Origin: Bacteroidales bacterium
Lineage (GTDB): Bacteria > Bacteroidota > Bacteroidia > Bacteroidales > WCHB1-69
Direction of reading: 5' to 3'
DNA length: 7,823 bases
Assembly (NCBI GenBank): GCA_012518765.1
Contig: JAAYRN010000065.1
Location: 1-7,823 of the forward strand
The translations under genes and the position numbers were made by a program. This document shows, one piece after another, positions 1 through 5,766 of the stretch; position 1 is the stretch's first letter; the number at the start of each line of letters is the position of its first letter. A model generated the notes under the pieces. The model worked only from the letters and a program-made list of their open reading frames with translations, was not told the DNA's origin and ran no database searches.

Positions 1-83
1 ACTTCAGTAACTACTTGAAGTTTAAAAGATAAACTATAATCTCGCTGGGTACGTTTTACATACGTTACTTTGTTATCTTTCAT
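1..83 (-). CDS. IS3-type transposase OrfA, N-terminal fragment (cut by window edge)
   Basis: On the minus strand an ATG at 83-81 opens a frame of 27 codons that runs off the left edge. It begins MKDNKVTYVKRTQRDY and continues SLSFKLQVVTE. The basic, aromatic start followed by 'xSxxFKLQVV' matches, from memory, the first helix of the helix-turn-helix region of OrfA proteins in IS3-family elements of Bacteroidota. OrfA would bind the element's ends and normally yields the active transposase by frameshifting into OrfB. The start is supported by the lack of in-frame extension before the probable IS end at about 123. Only a short fragment is visible, so it cannot be judged whether the element is intact. 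Family assignment rests on sequence resemblance alone. Confidence 0.65.
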   Translation of the reverse strand, partial: MKDNKVTYVKRTQRDYSLSFKLQVVTE

Positions 84-97
84 TATATTTATTTTTT

Positions 98-123
98 GTG
101 TAACGCTATGCTAGGACGAGACA
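98..123. mobile_element. Probable terminal inverted repeat (right end) of the IS3-type element
   Basis: The 26 bases in front of the orfA start, read outward, end in ...GACGAGACA on the plus strand. Read inward on the minus strand they begin TGTCTCGTCCTAGCATAGCG. IS3-family elements start with TG and end with CA, and the left repeat lies just before orfA, which fits here. The exact boundary (base 123) is inferred: the opposite end and the target duplication lie outside the window. Confidence 0.45.
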
Positions 124-130
124 TTTTAAT

Positions 131-167
131 TATAAAAAAAGCAGTTGTTTATATTACAACTGCTTTT
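131..167 (-). terminator. Rho-independent terminator of the DUF1573 gene
   Basis: A perfect 12-bp stem is formed by 137-148 and 156-167 (AAAAGCAGTTGT / ACAACTGCTTTT) with a 7-base loop. On the minus strand the stem is followed by an uninterrupted T run (complement of 134-140). It begins 25 bases after the stop codon of the DUF1573 gene at 192. The stem has A/T runs on both flanks, so it could also work in the plus direction and shield the gene from the neighbouring insertion sequence. Confidence 0.85.
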
Positions 168-191
168 CTCATTTTCAACATATTATGTTTT

Positions 192-593
192 TCACTTAGA
201 AGTTACAACTCCTTCTACTTTAATGGTTTCCTTATTGTTTTTTGCGTTTGTATATACGGTTACAGTTTTACTGAAAACGCCTTCGCCCTCCGTTGCGTTG
301 TATGTTATTTTAAGCGAGCCACTTTTGCCGGGCATAAAAGGTTCTCTGGGATATTCTATTTCAGTACATCCGCAATTAGTATATACATTGGATATGATAA
401 GAGGTTTTTTCCCCGTATTCGTAAATGTAACATTCACCGATTTAGACCCTCCTTCTTTGATACTTCCTAATTGGAAATAAGAATCCGATATTGAAAAATA
501 AGCCTTGGGCTTTTCCGCTACTTCTTGGGCTAAAATACTGTTACTTAAAACTGTAAAGCCTGCAAACAACATAATATACAACAAACGTTTCAT
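192..593 (-). CDS. Secreted DUF1573 domain protein
   Basis: This is a 133-residue exported protein of unknown exact function. Residues 1-22 form a signal peptide (basic MKRL start, hydrophobic core, SILAQ cleavage region). There is no lipobox cysteine, so it is likely a soluble periplasmic protein rather than a lipoprotein. The mature part carries the DUF1573 hallmark: a beta-rich stretch with 'FTNTGKKPLIISNVYTNCGC' followed by T-E, then a 'PGKSGSLKITYN' turn and 'FSKTVTVYTNA'. The fold is an immunoglobulin-like (ASH/MSP-type) sandwich common in Bacteroidota; the paired cysteines of NCGC are family-typical. The gene lies 67 bases after the phosphofructokinase stop on the same strand, so co-transcription is possible. 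A strong terminator follows it. No exact TAnnTTTG box was seen directly upstream. The domain call is secure; no substrate or partner is known. Confidence 0.88.
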   Translation of the reverse strand: MKRLLYIMLFAGFTVLSNSILAQEVAEKPKAYFSISDSYFQLGSIKEGGSKSVNVTFTNTGKKPLIISNVYTNCGCTEIEYPREPFMPGKSGSLKITYNATEGEGVFSKTVTVYTNAKNNKETIKVEGVVTSK

Positions 594-612
594 AATTATA
601 AATATTAAATTT

Positions 613-633
613 TACTAATTAGTATTTACTAAT
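613..633. repeat. Perfect 12-bp palindrome plus partial copy between pfk and the DUF1573 gene
   Basis: TACTAATTAGTA (613-624) is a perfect palindrome, followed by a further TACTAAT at 627-633. The second copy can pair with ATTAGT (618-623) to form a small 6-bp hairpin. It lies about 20 bases before the DUF1573 start. It could be an operator or a weak transcript end of the phosphofructokinase gene; there is no clear T run, so a terminator is not supported. Confidence 0.35.
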
Positions 634-660
634 CAAAAACAAAGCCAAAATCATAAAAAA

Positions 661-1893
661 CTATTTTTCAGGAAAAACTTTTTTATATTTATATCCAAAC
701 GAGGGTAAATAAGGTTCTCCCAATATATTTTTCAAGAAATCCACATAGGCATCGGTAAAGTTAAACTCATTGGGATTGTAGTATATATCTTGCAAGGGTT
801 GATTGCCTACTGCTCCCATATCTATGGCTGTTGTATTGTACTCTTCCAACCCATCCGCTGATACCATTTTATTCATGACGGGCATTTTGCCATAATCTTC
901 TCTTAGTAAAAGGTCAAGAGCTTTGTCGGCAAGTGCTGATGTAAGTTTGGCATCGTAAATATTGCAATTTCCTGAACGGGGATAATAACCCGAAATTTGT
1001 GAACGAGCAGAAATTCCTAATTTATTTGAAATTTCAGAAGCAACCACTCCGCTTACACCTCCAAATCGTTTGTGTCCGTATTCATCTTTTTCGGCACTGG
1101 CATACACCATACTCATTTCCTTTTTTTCATCATCCCACCATCTAACACCTTCCGAGACCGCAATAATTAGATTTTCTTTTTCTTGATATTTCTTTTTTAC
1201 TACTTCAAAAAAATGTTCTTTTTTATCTTGAGTTATCGGATACTCTGGTACTAATGCTATTTCGGCTCCACCAAACAAAGCACTACCTGTTAACCAGCCT
1301 GCATCGCGTCCCATAACTTCCAACACCATAATCCGCTGATGCGACTCATTAGTAGTTCTTAAATGACGAGCCATGTGGCTAACGAGCATAGCTGCCGTAG
1401 GAAATCCTGGGCAAAGAACAGCGTCTATTTCTTGCTTATTATAAAAATGTGTCGTGTGTGTACGTAAATCATTATCAATTGTTTTTGGAAATCCTATTAC
1501 AGGGATTCCCTCTTGTTCATACAATCGTTTTGCTGCACCGTTGGTGTCATCTCCTCCGATGGTTACCAAAACATCAATTTTGTATCTTTTGAGATTTTTC
1601 ATAATTTGAGGCACGCGTGATTCCGGATTTTTTTCAGTAGGGAATGGATTGGTTCTACTTGACAACAAAGCTGTTCCTCCGTATGTTCCGTTGTAAGGTT
1701 GATTGGTCAGGTCAACAATATCGCCATCGCCCAACAAGCCTTTCCAACCTGTACGAACTCCATATACTTTAAAACCAAGCAACAGTGCTCTTTTTCTAAT
1801 GTTTTCTATACTTGAATTAATAGCAGGAGTATCTCCTCCTCCGGATAAAATGGCTAAGGTTTTTCCTTTATAAATTTTTTCTGTGTGAAGCAT
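661..1893 (-). CDS. pfp: 6-phosphofructokinase, predicted pyrophosphate-dependent
   Basis: This 410-residue enzyme phosphorylates fructose 6-phosphate to fructose 1,6-bisphosphate in the cytoplasm (glycolysis). Visible motifs in order are: SGGGDTPAIN (17-26) of the phosphoryl-donor site, TIGGDDTNGA (111-120), FPKTIDND (135-142) with catalytic Asp140, MGRDAGW (194-200), PEYPI (216-220) and YYPRSG (303-308) for sugar phosphate binding. Asp116 and Lys137 replace the two glycines (Gly104 and Gly124 of E. coli PfkA) that allow ATP binding. This pair is the classic signature of pyrophosphate-dependent enzymes (EC 2.7.1.90), whose reaction is reversible. The length fits the roughly 400-residue group rather than the 320-residue ATP-dependent PfkA or the 550-residue long type. 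The start is chosen from the ATG 16 bases downstream of a conserved donor-site strand. A TAATTTTG -7-like box precedes it. Donor specificity is inferred from sequence only. Confidence 0.9.
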   Translation of the reverse strand: MLHTEKIYKGKTLAILSGGGDTPAINSSIENIRKRALLLGFKVYGVRTGWKGLLGDGDIVDLTNQPYNGTYGGTALLSSRTNPFPTEKNPESRVPQIMKNLKRYKIDVLVTIGGDDTNGAAKRLYEQEGIPVIGFPKTIDNDLRTHTTHFYNKQEIDAVLCPGFPTAAMLVSHMARHLRTTNESHQRIMVLEVMGRDAGWLTGSALFGGAEIALVPEYPITQDKKEHFFEVVKKKYQEKENLIIAVSEGVRWWDDEKKEMSMVYASAEKDEYGHKRFGGVSGVVASEISNKLGISARSQISGYYPRSGNCNIYDAKLTSALADKALDLLLREDYGKMPVMNKMVSADGLEEYNTTAIDMGAVGNQPLQDIYYNPNEFNFTDAYVDFLKNILGEPYLPSFGYKYKKVFPEK

Positions 1894-1914
1894 AATTTAA
1901 AAAATTGATTTCTA

Positions 1915-1922
1915 CAAAATTA
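1915..1922 (-). promoter_or_regulatory. Putative Bacteroidota -7 box for the phosphofructokinase gene
   Basis: On the minus strand this reads TAATTTTG, an exact match to the Bacteroidota -7 consensus TAnnTTTG. It ends 21 bases before the ATG, implying a short leader of roughly 15-20 bases. No TTTG (-33 element) is seen at the expected distance, so the call rests on one box. Confidence 0.4.
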
Positions 1923-2080
1923 GTAATAATTTTATTATGAGCCATAGTAAATAAAAATAAAAAATATTATTTATAACAAAGTATGCTGATTTGCAAGTAA
2001 TTAATTTATATCCGCAATTATTCCAATAATATATGGTAAATGATGTCGTTTTATCAATTAATTGTTGTATTTTTGTTGAG

Positions 2081-2113
2081 TTTGACAAGAATTTATTGGT
2101 ATAAATATTAAAA
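2081..2113 (+). promoter_or_regulatory. Weak promoter candidate for the traR-lspA pair
   Basis: TTTG at 2081-2084 (within GTTTGACA) could be a -33 element. About 21 bases downstream, TATTAAAA (2106-2113) is only a partial match to TAnnTTTG. An alternative reading as TTGACA plus TATAAA has a spacer of only 12 bases, too short for a sigma-70 promoter. A promoter is required in this divergent 251-base region, but its exact position is uncertain. Confidence 0.25.
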
Positions 2114-2133
2114 GATACTAGTACTTAAAAAAT

Positions 2134-2140
2134 AGGAGGT
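2134..2140 (+). promoter_or_regulatory. Strong Shine-Dalgarno sequence of the traR/dksA-like gene
   Basis: AGGAGGT lies four bases before the ATG at 2145. It is a near-perfect complement to the 16S rRNA 3' end. This fixes the start codon and is unusual in Bacteroidota, where most genes lack such sites and the anti-Shine-Dalgarno end is reported to be shielded on the ribosome. Confidence 0.8.
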
Positions 2141-2144
2141 TATC

Positions 2145-2540
2145 ATGAGTGAGGGAAAAGGATTTATACGCTATTCCGATGAGGAGTTACAGAATTTCAA
2201 GGAAATTATTCTGGAAAAATTAGAACAAGCTAAGCAAGACATGCAAATGTATGTCGATGCTTTGAGCGGAACATCTGGAAATGATATTGCTGATACTTCA
2301 CCAACTTTTAAGGTTTTAGAAGAAGGGCAGCAAACATTGTTTAAAGAAGAAACTGGCAGACTTGCTTCTCGTTTAGAAAAATACATCAAAAACTTAGAAG
2401 CGGCATTAATTCGTATAGAAAATAAGACTTATGGTATTTGTCGCGAAACTGGAAAACTAATACCTAAGGAAAGGCTTAGAGTCGTTCCCCATGCTACATT
2501 ATCTTACGATGCAAAAATAAATGAGAAAAAGAATCAATAG
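2145..2540 (+). CDS. TraR/DksA family regulator with degenerate zinc finger
   Basis: This 131-residue cytoplasmic protein belongs to the TraR/DksA family, whose members act in the secondary channel of RNA polymerase, often together with ppGpp. Residues 11-100 are predicted largely helical (coiled-coil hairpin) and include a 'DIADTSP' segment (47-53), which may correspond to the acidic tip. The C-terminal finger region reads YGICRETGKLIPKERLR, then VVPHATLSYDAK. Of the four zinc cysteines of the canonical CxxC...CxxC finger only one remains; the others are Thr, Ser/Tyr and Ala. From memory this decay is usual for the Bacteroidota branch. Its TAG stop shares one base with the GTG of lspA, so the two are probably translationally coupled. 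A strong AGGAGGT site precedes it. In many Bacteroidota this gene sits after ileS; here ileS is absent and a divergent pfk lies upstream. Family is certain; target promoters are unknown. Confidence 0.9.
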   Translation: MSEGKGFIRYSDEELQNFKEIILEKLEQAKQDMQMYVDALSGTSGNDIADTSPTFKVLEEGQQTLFKEETGRLASRLEKYIKNLEAALIRIENKTYGICRETGKLIPKERLRVVPHATLSYDAKINEKKNQ

Positions 2541-3151
2541 TGAAAAAAAAAGCACTTATTTCTGTTGGTATTATCTTTTTTATTCTAATTGTTGACCAGA
2601 TTTTAAAAATTTGGGTGAAAACAAACATGACCTTGGGAGAGGAAATCAATATTTTTGGTGATTGGTTTAAGTTACATTTTATAGAAAACGAAGGAATGGC
2701 TTTTGGCTTTGTCTTTTTTCAGGGTTATTTTGGTAAATTATTGCTTACCACTTTCCGATTAATAGCATCCGGATTTATTGTATGGATTATATACAAAATG
2801 ATTAAAACCTATGTGTCTACTGGGCTTATCGTAAGTATGTCTTTAATATGTGCAGGAGCCATAGGTAATATTGTCGATTGTGTGTTTTATGGCAAAATAT
2901 TTTCCATTAGCAACTATTATCTTCCTACAGCCGAATTATTCCCAACTTCGGGCGGATACGCTCCTTTTTTACAAGGTAAAGTTGTCGATATGCTACAGTT
3001 AGATTTATTCACAATCGGAAGTTTTAATTTTTTTCCAGCCATATTTAATATTGCAGACGCAAGTATCACCGTTGGTTTGTTTATTTTAATTGCTTTTTTC
3101 TACAAACCTCTTTCTGCCTTTGTTACTTCTTTTGAAAAAAGAAACGTATAA
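2540..3151 (+). CDS. lspA: Lipoprotein signal peptidase (signal peptidase II)
   Basis: This 203-residue inner-membrane aspartyl protease removes signal peptides from diacylglyceryl-modified prolipoproteins. Four membrane segments are visible at about 6-27, 64-88, 95-115 and 165-187. Family motifs in order are: VDQILK (18-23), ENEGMAFG (49-56), AGAIGNIVD (105-113), GKVVDM (146-151) and FNIADASI (169-176). Asp150 and Asp173 correspond to the catalytic pair. The stretch 114-145 is longer than in E. coli-type enzymes, and Cys114 replaces the usual Arg after GNxxD; such an insertion is common in Bacteroidota. The GTG start at 2540 is chosen because the next ATG (residue 30) would remove the VDQ motif and the first membrane segment; it overlaps the preceding stop codon (TAGTG). 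No hairpin terminator with a T run follows directly. Confidence 0.95.
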   Translation: MKKKALISVGIIFFILIVDQILKIWVKTNMTLGEEINIFGDWFKLHFIENEGMAFGFVFFQGYFGKLLLTTFRLIASGFIVWIIYKMIKTYVSTGLIVSMSLICAGAIGNIVDCVFYGKIFSISNYYLPTAELFPTSGGYAPFLQGKVVDMLQLDLFTIGSFNFFPAIFNIADASITVGLFILIAFFYKPLSAFVTSFEKRNV

Positions 3152-3494
3152 AAAAGCAACACACAGTAGTTTCTGTCCTCCCTACAGTATTTATCAGGAC
3201 ATGCCTATTTCATGAAAAAATGCTTCCGAATTTTATTGTTTTTATAACTATTTGTAAAAATAAACAAACAAGCCATATTTTTAACTGCCTAAAAACCAAT
3301 CATTTATAAATCTTTGTACTTTTTTCAAAATCAGTGTTTTACAAAAAAACGATTTTTATCTCACTGATACTCTGACTGCTACAGGAAAGTATCAAAAAAA
3401 GATGAGAAAATGTCTTTGATATATTTAAAATAATTTTATCTTTGCCAGAGAGAAAACAAAAATTTAATAATTCATCATTTAAAACAATTGTAAC
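3152..3494. other. 343-base non-coding gap between lspA and HU with several inverted repeats
   Basis: No credible gene is seen here. TGTCCT (3174-3179) and AGGACA (3196-3201) can pair across 16 bases. ATCAGTG (3330-3336) pairs with CACTGAT (3362-3368), enclosing an A-run/T-run inner stem. TGATACT (3365-3371) pairs with AGTATCA (3388-3394), with an inner CTG/CAG. The last two stems share bases and exclude each other. The right end holds the HU promoter. No canonical terminator for lspA was found. Confidence 0.5.
3415..3444 (+). promoter_or_regulatory. Bacteroidota-type promoter of the HU gene
   Basis: TTTG at 3415-3418 (-33) is separated by 18 bases from TATCTTTG at 3437-3444, an exact TAnnTTTG -7 box. 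The implied start point is near 3450, giving a leader of about 45 bases to the ATG at 3495. This is the best promoter match in the window and supports the Bacteroidota assignment. Confidence 0.75.
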
Positions 3495-3779
3495 ATGACA
3501 AAAGCAGAAGTTGTAGCTGAAATAGCTAGTAAAACAGGCATTGAAAAAGTAGCCGTACAAGACGTAATCGAAACATTTATGTCTACAGTTAAAAACTCTT
3601 TATTAAGAAAAGAAAATGTTTATCTAAGAGGGTTTGGTAGCTTTATTATTAAAGAAAGAGCTCAAAAAACAGGTAGAAATATTTCTAAAAATACGACAAT
3701 CATTATACCTGCTCATAACATCCCAGCATTTAAACCTGCTAAATCTTTTACAAACACAGTTAAAGCAAAAGTAAAATAA
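3495..3779 (+). CDS. hup: HU family DNA-binding protein
   Basis: This 94-residue histone-like protein works as a dimer that bends and compacts DNA in the nucleoid. The N-terminal half (1-44) is the helical dimerisation part: MTKAEVVAEIASKTGIEK, then 'VQDVIETFMSTVKNSL'. Residues 46-50 carry the core GFGSF motif. The DNA-binding arm follows (about 53-75), with RAQKTGRN and the intercalating proline in 'IIPAHNIPAFKPAKSF'. Length and motif order match HU/IHF proteins exactly. It has its own strong TTTG/TATCTTTG promoter and no Shine-Dalgarno site. Only 26 bases separate it from the 29-codon ribosomal-type mini-gene, and the shared terminator at 3924-3962 suggests a two-gene transcript. Which HU paralogue it is cannot be told from the sequence. 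Confidence 0.95.
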   Translation: MTKAEVVAEIASKTGIEKVAVQDVIETFMSTVKNSLLRKENVYLRGFGSFIIKERAQKTGRNISKNTTIIIPAHNIPAFKPAKSFTNTVKAKVK

Positions 3780-3805
3780 AAAACAATTATTAAAGAGGAA
3801 AAAAT

Positions 3806-3895
3806 ATGCCAAGCGGAAAGAAAAGAAAGAGACATAAAATGGCAACTCACAAAAGAAAAAAACGTCTACGTAAAAATAGACATAAAAAGAAATAA
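3806..3895 (+). CDS. AURKAIP1/COX24 domain mini-protein (mS38-like, probable ribosomal protein)
   Basis: A 29-codon frame starts with ATG at 3806 and stops with TAA at 3893-3895. The product begins MPSGKKRKRHKMATHKRKKR and ends LRKNRHKKK. More than half of its residues are Lys, Arg or His. The KRKRHKMxTHKRKKRxRKxRHK pattern is that of the AURKAIP1/COX24 domain, which also forms the C-terminal part of mitochondrial small-subunit protein mS38. From memory nearly identical peptides are widespread in Bacteroidota. A role bound to rRNA in the ribosome is therefore likely but inferred. An AGAGGA motif (3794-3799) sits six bases before the ATG. It follows HU by 26 bases and is followed by a strong terminator, so HU and this gene probably share a transcript. 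Its length is below most gene-calling cut-offs. Confidence 0.85.
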   Translation: MPSGKKRKRHKMATHKRKKRLRKNRHKKK

Positions 3896-3923
3896 ACTTT
3901 TGTGAATCTTTACTTATAACTAC

Positions 3924-3962
3924 AATAAACTACATATCGAATCGGATATGTAGTTTGTTTTC
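3924..3962 (+). terminator. Rho-independent terminator after HU and the mini-protein gene
   Basis: AAACTACATATC (3927-3938) and GATATGTAGTTT (3945-3956) form a perfect 12-bp stem with a 6-base loop. The stem extends by three more pairs, one of them G-T. It is followed by a T-rich stretch (GTTTTCT). It lies about 30 bases after the mini-gene stop. Confidence 0.85.
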
Positions 3963-4003
3963 TAGTTGTATTTGGCAAAGACAATTGAGGCAAACTTATA
4001 TAT

Positions 4004-5587
4004 ATGGCAAAAAAAGAAGTAAGAAAAGAGTTATATGTAAATGTATCTACTTCAAATATAGAAATTGCTTTAATAGAAAATGGTTTCATTGTTGAGTTTC
4101 ATAGAGAATCTACGAAGAATGAATTTGCCGTAGGTAACATATACTTAGCCAGAGTTCGAAAAACTCTACCTGGGTTGAATGCTGCTTTTATAGACATTGG
4201 ATATTCCAAAGACGCTTTTTTACACTACTTAGATTTAGGCTCTAAGATTAAAACTGTTAATAAATTTGTAAGGAATCGGCTAAAGAATAATCCTAATTAC
4301 CAATCTATTGAATCTGTATCTTTTGAAAAAGAAATTTCTAAAAATGGAAATATAAAAGATGTTTTAACTGCTAATCAGTTACTATTGGTTCAACTAACCA
4401 AAGAAGCAATTTCAACCAAAGGGCCCAGAGTTTCAGGCGAGATTTCATTAGCAGGAAGATTTCTTGTCCTAATTCCCTTTTCGAATCAAGTAATGATTTC
4501 CCAGAAAATCAAAAATGAAAGGGAAAAAAACAGACTCAGAAAAATTGTACGCAAAGCAAGACCTAATAATATAGGGTTCATAATCCGTACAATAGCCGAA
4601 AACAGAAACGAAAAAGACATTGTTGCCGATTTGGAAAATCTTTTAGAAAGATGGAATCAAATTGTTGTAAATATTAGCGGCATTAAATTTCCTAAAAAAG
4701 TTGCTAATGAATTAGATAGGCTCAATTCTTTTATACGCGATTTGTTAAACGACAGTTTTGATGCCATACACATCAACAACAAAGAAACCTTTGATGATGT
4801 GTCAGCTTTTATGAAAATAATCGCTCCCGAACGATTGAACATAGTTAAATATTACAATAAGAAAACTCCTCTGTTTGAACACTACGGAATTGATAAACAG
4901 ATAAGAACTGGATTAGGAAAAATAGTAGCCATAAAAAATGGCATTTATTTAATTATCGAACATACAGAAGCCTTGCACGTAATTGATGTCAATAGTGGTC
5001 ACAGAATAGATGCACTGAAAAGCCAAGAAGAAAATATTTTAAATGTTAACTTAGAAGCGGCAAAAGAAATAGCCCGTCAATTAAGACTGCGTGATATAGG
5101 TGGAATTATTGTAGTTGATTTTATTGACATGCACTCTGCTGAAAATCAAAAAATTCTTTTCAATTGCCTCAGAGACGAAATGAAAAGAGACAGAGCCTGC
5201 CATTCAATTTTACCTCCTAATAAATTTGGATTGGTTCAGATTACCAGAGAAAGAGTAAGACCCTCGGCAGATGTAGAAGTACGAGAGAAATGCCCCTCCT
5301 GTCAAGGAAGTGGAAAAGTAAATCCTTTGCCTTTATTTGTTGACGAAATAGAAGCCAAAATACAATTTTTAGTAGAAAAACAATACGAAAAAAAATTAAC
5401 CCTTGTTGTACATCCCCTTGTACATGCATATCTAACAAAAGGATTCTTTAGTTGGAAACGAAAGTGGAAACGTAAATATCGCTGTGAACTAAGTATTAAT
5501 AGAGATGTTTCCTATTCCATATTCGAATATCGTTTTTTCAACGATACTCTTGGAGAAATAAACATGTGGACATATATTCAAGATTAA
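4004..5587 (+). CDS. rng: Ribonuclease G (RNase E/G family)
   Basis: This 527-residue cytoplasmic endoribonuclease cuts single-stranded, AU-rich RNA, for example in rRNA maturation and mRNA decay. The S1 RNA-binding domain spans about 40-131 ('VGNIYLARVRKTLPGLNAAF', 'GYSKDAFLHY'), with an insertion near 83-117. The catalytic domain has EHTEALHVIDVNSG (319-332) and GGIIVVDFIDM (366-376). Asp328 and Asp372 match the metal-binding Asp303 and Asp346 of E. coli RNase E, with nearly the same spacing. The zinc-link CPSCQGSG (430-437) supplies Cys430 and Cys433 for dimer formation. The chain stops soon after the catalytic core, so the long degradosome scaffold of RNase E is absent, as in RNase G. The ATG at 4004 follows a GAGG at 3987-3990, too far away to be a normal ribosome site. 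The HU-rng order is, from memory, common in Bacteroidota. The terminator before it implies its own promoter or read-through; none was clearly seen. Confidence 0.95.
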   Translation: MAKKEVRKELYVNVSTSNIEIALIENGFIVEFHRESTKNEFAVGNIYLARVRKTLPGLNAAFIDIGYSKDAFLHYLDLGSKIKTVNKFVRNRLKNNPNYQSIESVSFEKEISKNGNIKDVLTANQLLLVQLTKEAISTKGPRVSGEISLAGRFLVLIPFSNQVMISQKIKNEREKNRLRKIVRKARPNNIGFIIRTIAENRNEKDIVADLENLLERWNQIVVNISGIKFPKKVANELDRLNSFIRDLLNDSFDAIHINNKETFDDVSAFMKIIAPERLNIVKYYNKKTPLFEHYGIDKQIRTGLGKIVAIKNGIYLIIEHTEALHVIDVNSGHRIDALKSQEENILNVNLEAAKEIARQLRLRDIGGIIVVDFIDMHSAENQKILFNCLRDEMKRDRACHSILPPNKFGLVQITRERVRPSADVEVREKCPSCQGSGKVNPLPLFVDEIEAKIQFLVEKQYEKKLTLVVHPLVHAYLTKGFFSWKRKWKRKYRCELSINRDVSYSIFEYRFFNDTLGEINMWTYIQD

Positions 5588-5766
5588 TGATTTTAAATCC
5601 ATGGTTTTTTACACTAATTCACTATTTATATATCAGGTTAATTAACTGTTATTCTTATATATATGAATAATATTAAATTCATAAATATCTACAATATTTT
5701 AAGCAACGCAACGTTTATGATGCTACTATTTTATTAACAAATAATATTTTTAATACGATAAATTTT

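Noticed and set aside
96..480. Two overlapping open frames of 111-124 codons on the plus strand
   Set aside because: They lie antisense to the DUF1573 gene, cross its terminator and show no recognisable domain; the minus-strand protein has a signal peptide and the NCGC motif.
1981..2144. Search for a riboswitch or CRP-type site in the pfk/traR divergent region
   Set aside because: Only AT-rich sequence with no convincing conserved stem or palindrome was seen.
3212..3247. 11-residue frame MKKCFRILLFL, looking like the start of a lipoprotein signal
   Set aside because: It stops at once, has no extension in other frames and no clear ribosome site; probably chance.
3309..3316. AATCTTTG as a second promoter before HU
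   Set aside because: The first base of the -7 box does not match and no -33 element is present at the right distance.
3339..3845. Two minus-strand frames of 73 codons overlapping HU and the mini-gene
   Set aside because: They are antisense shadows of well-supported plus-strand genes, rich in Phe and Cys as expected from reversed Lys-rich coding.
5636..5650. Palindromic GTTAATTAAC flanked by CAG/CTG between rng and the MFS gene
   Set aside because: Very AT-rich, off by one base in the flanks, with no T run and no CRP/FNR geometry; not enough to call an operator or terminator.
5745..5752. TATTTTTA as a -7 box for the MFS-cupin operon
   Set aside because: It matches seven of eight positions of TAnnTTTG but lacks the final G, lies only 14 bases before the ATG and has no TTTG at -33.
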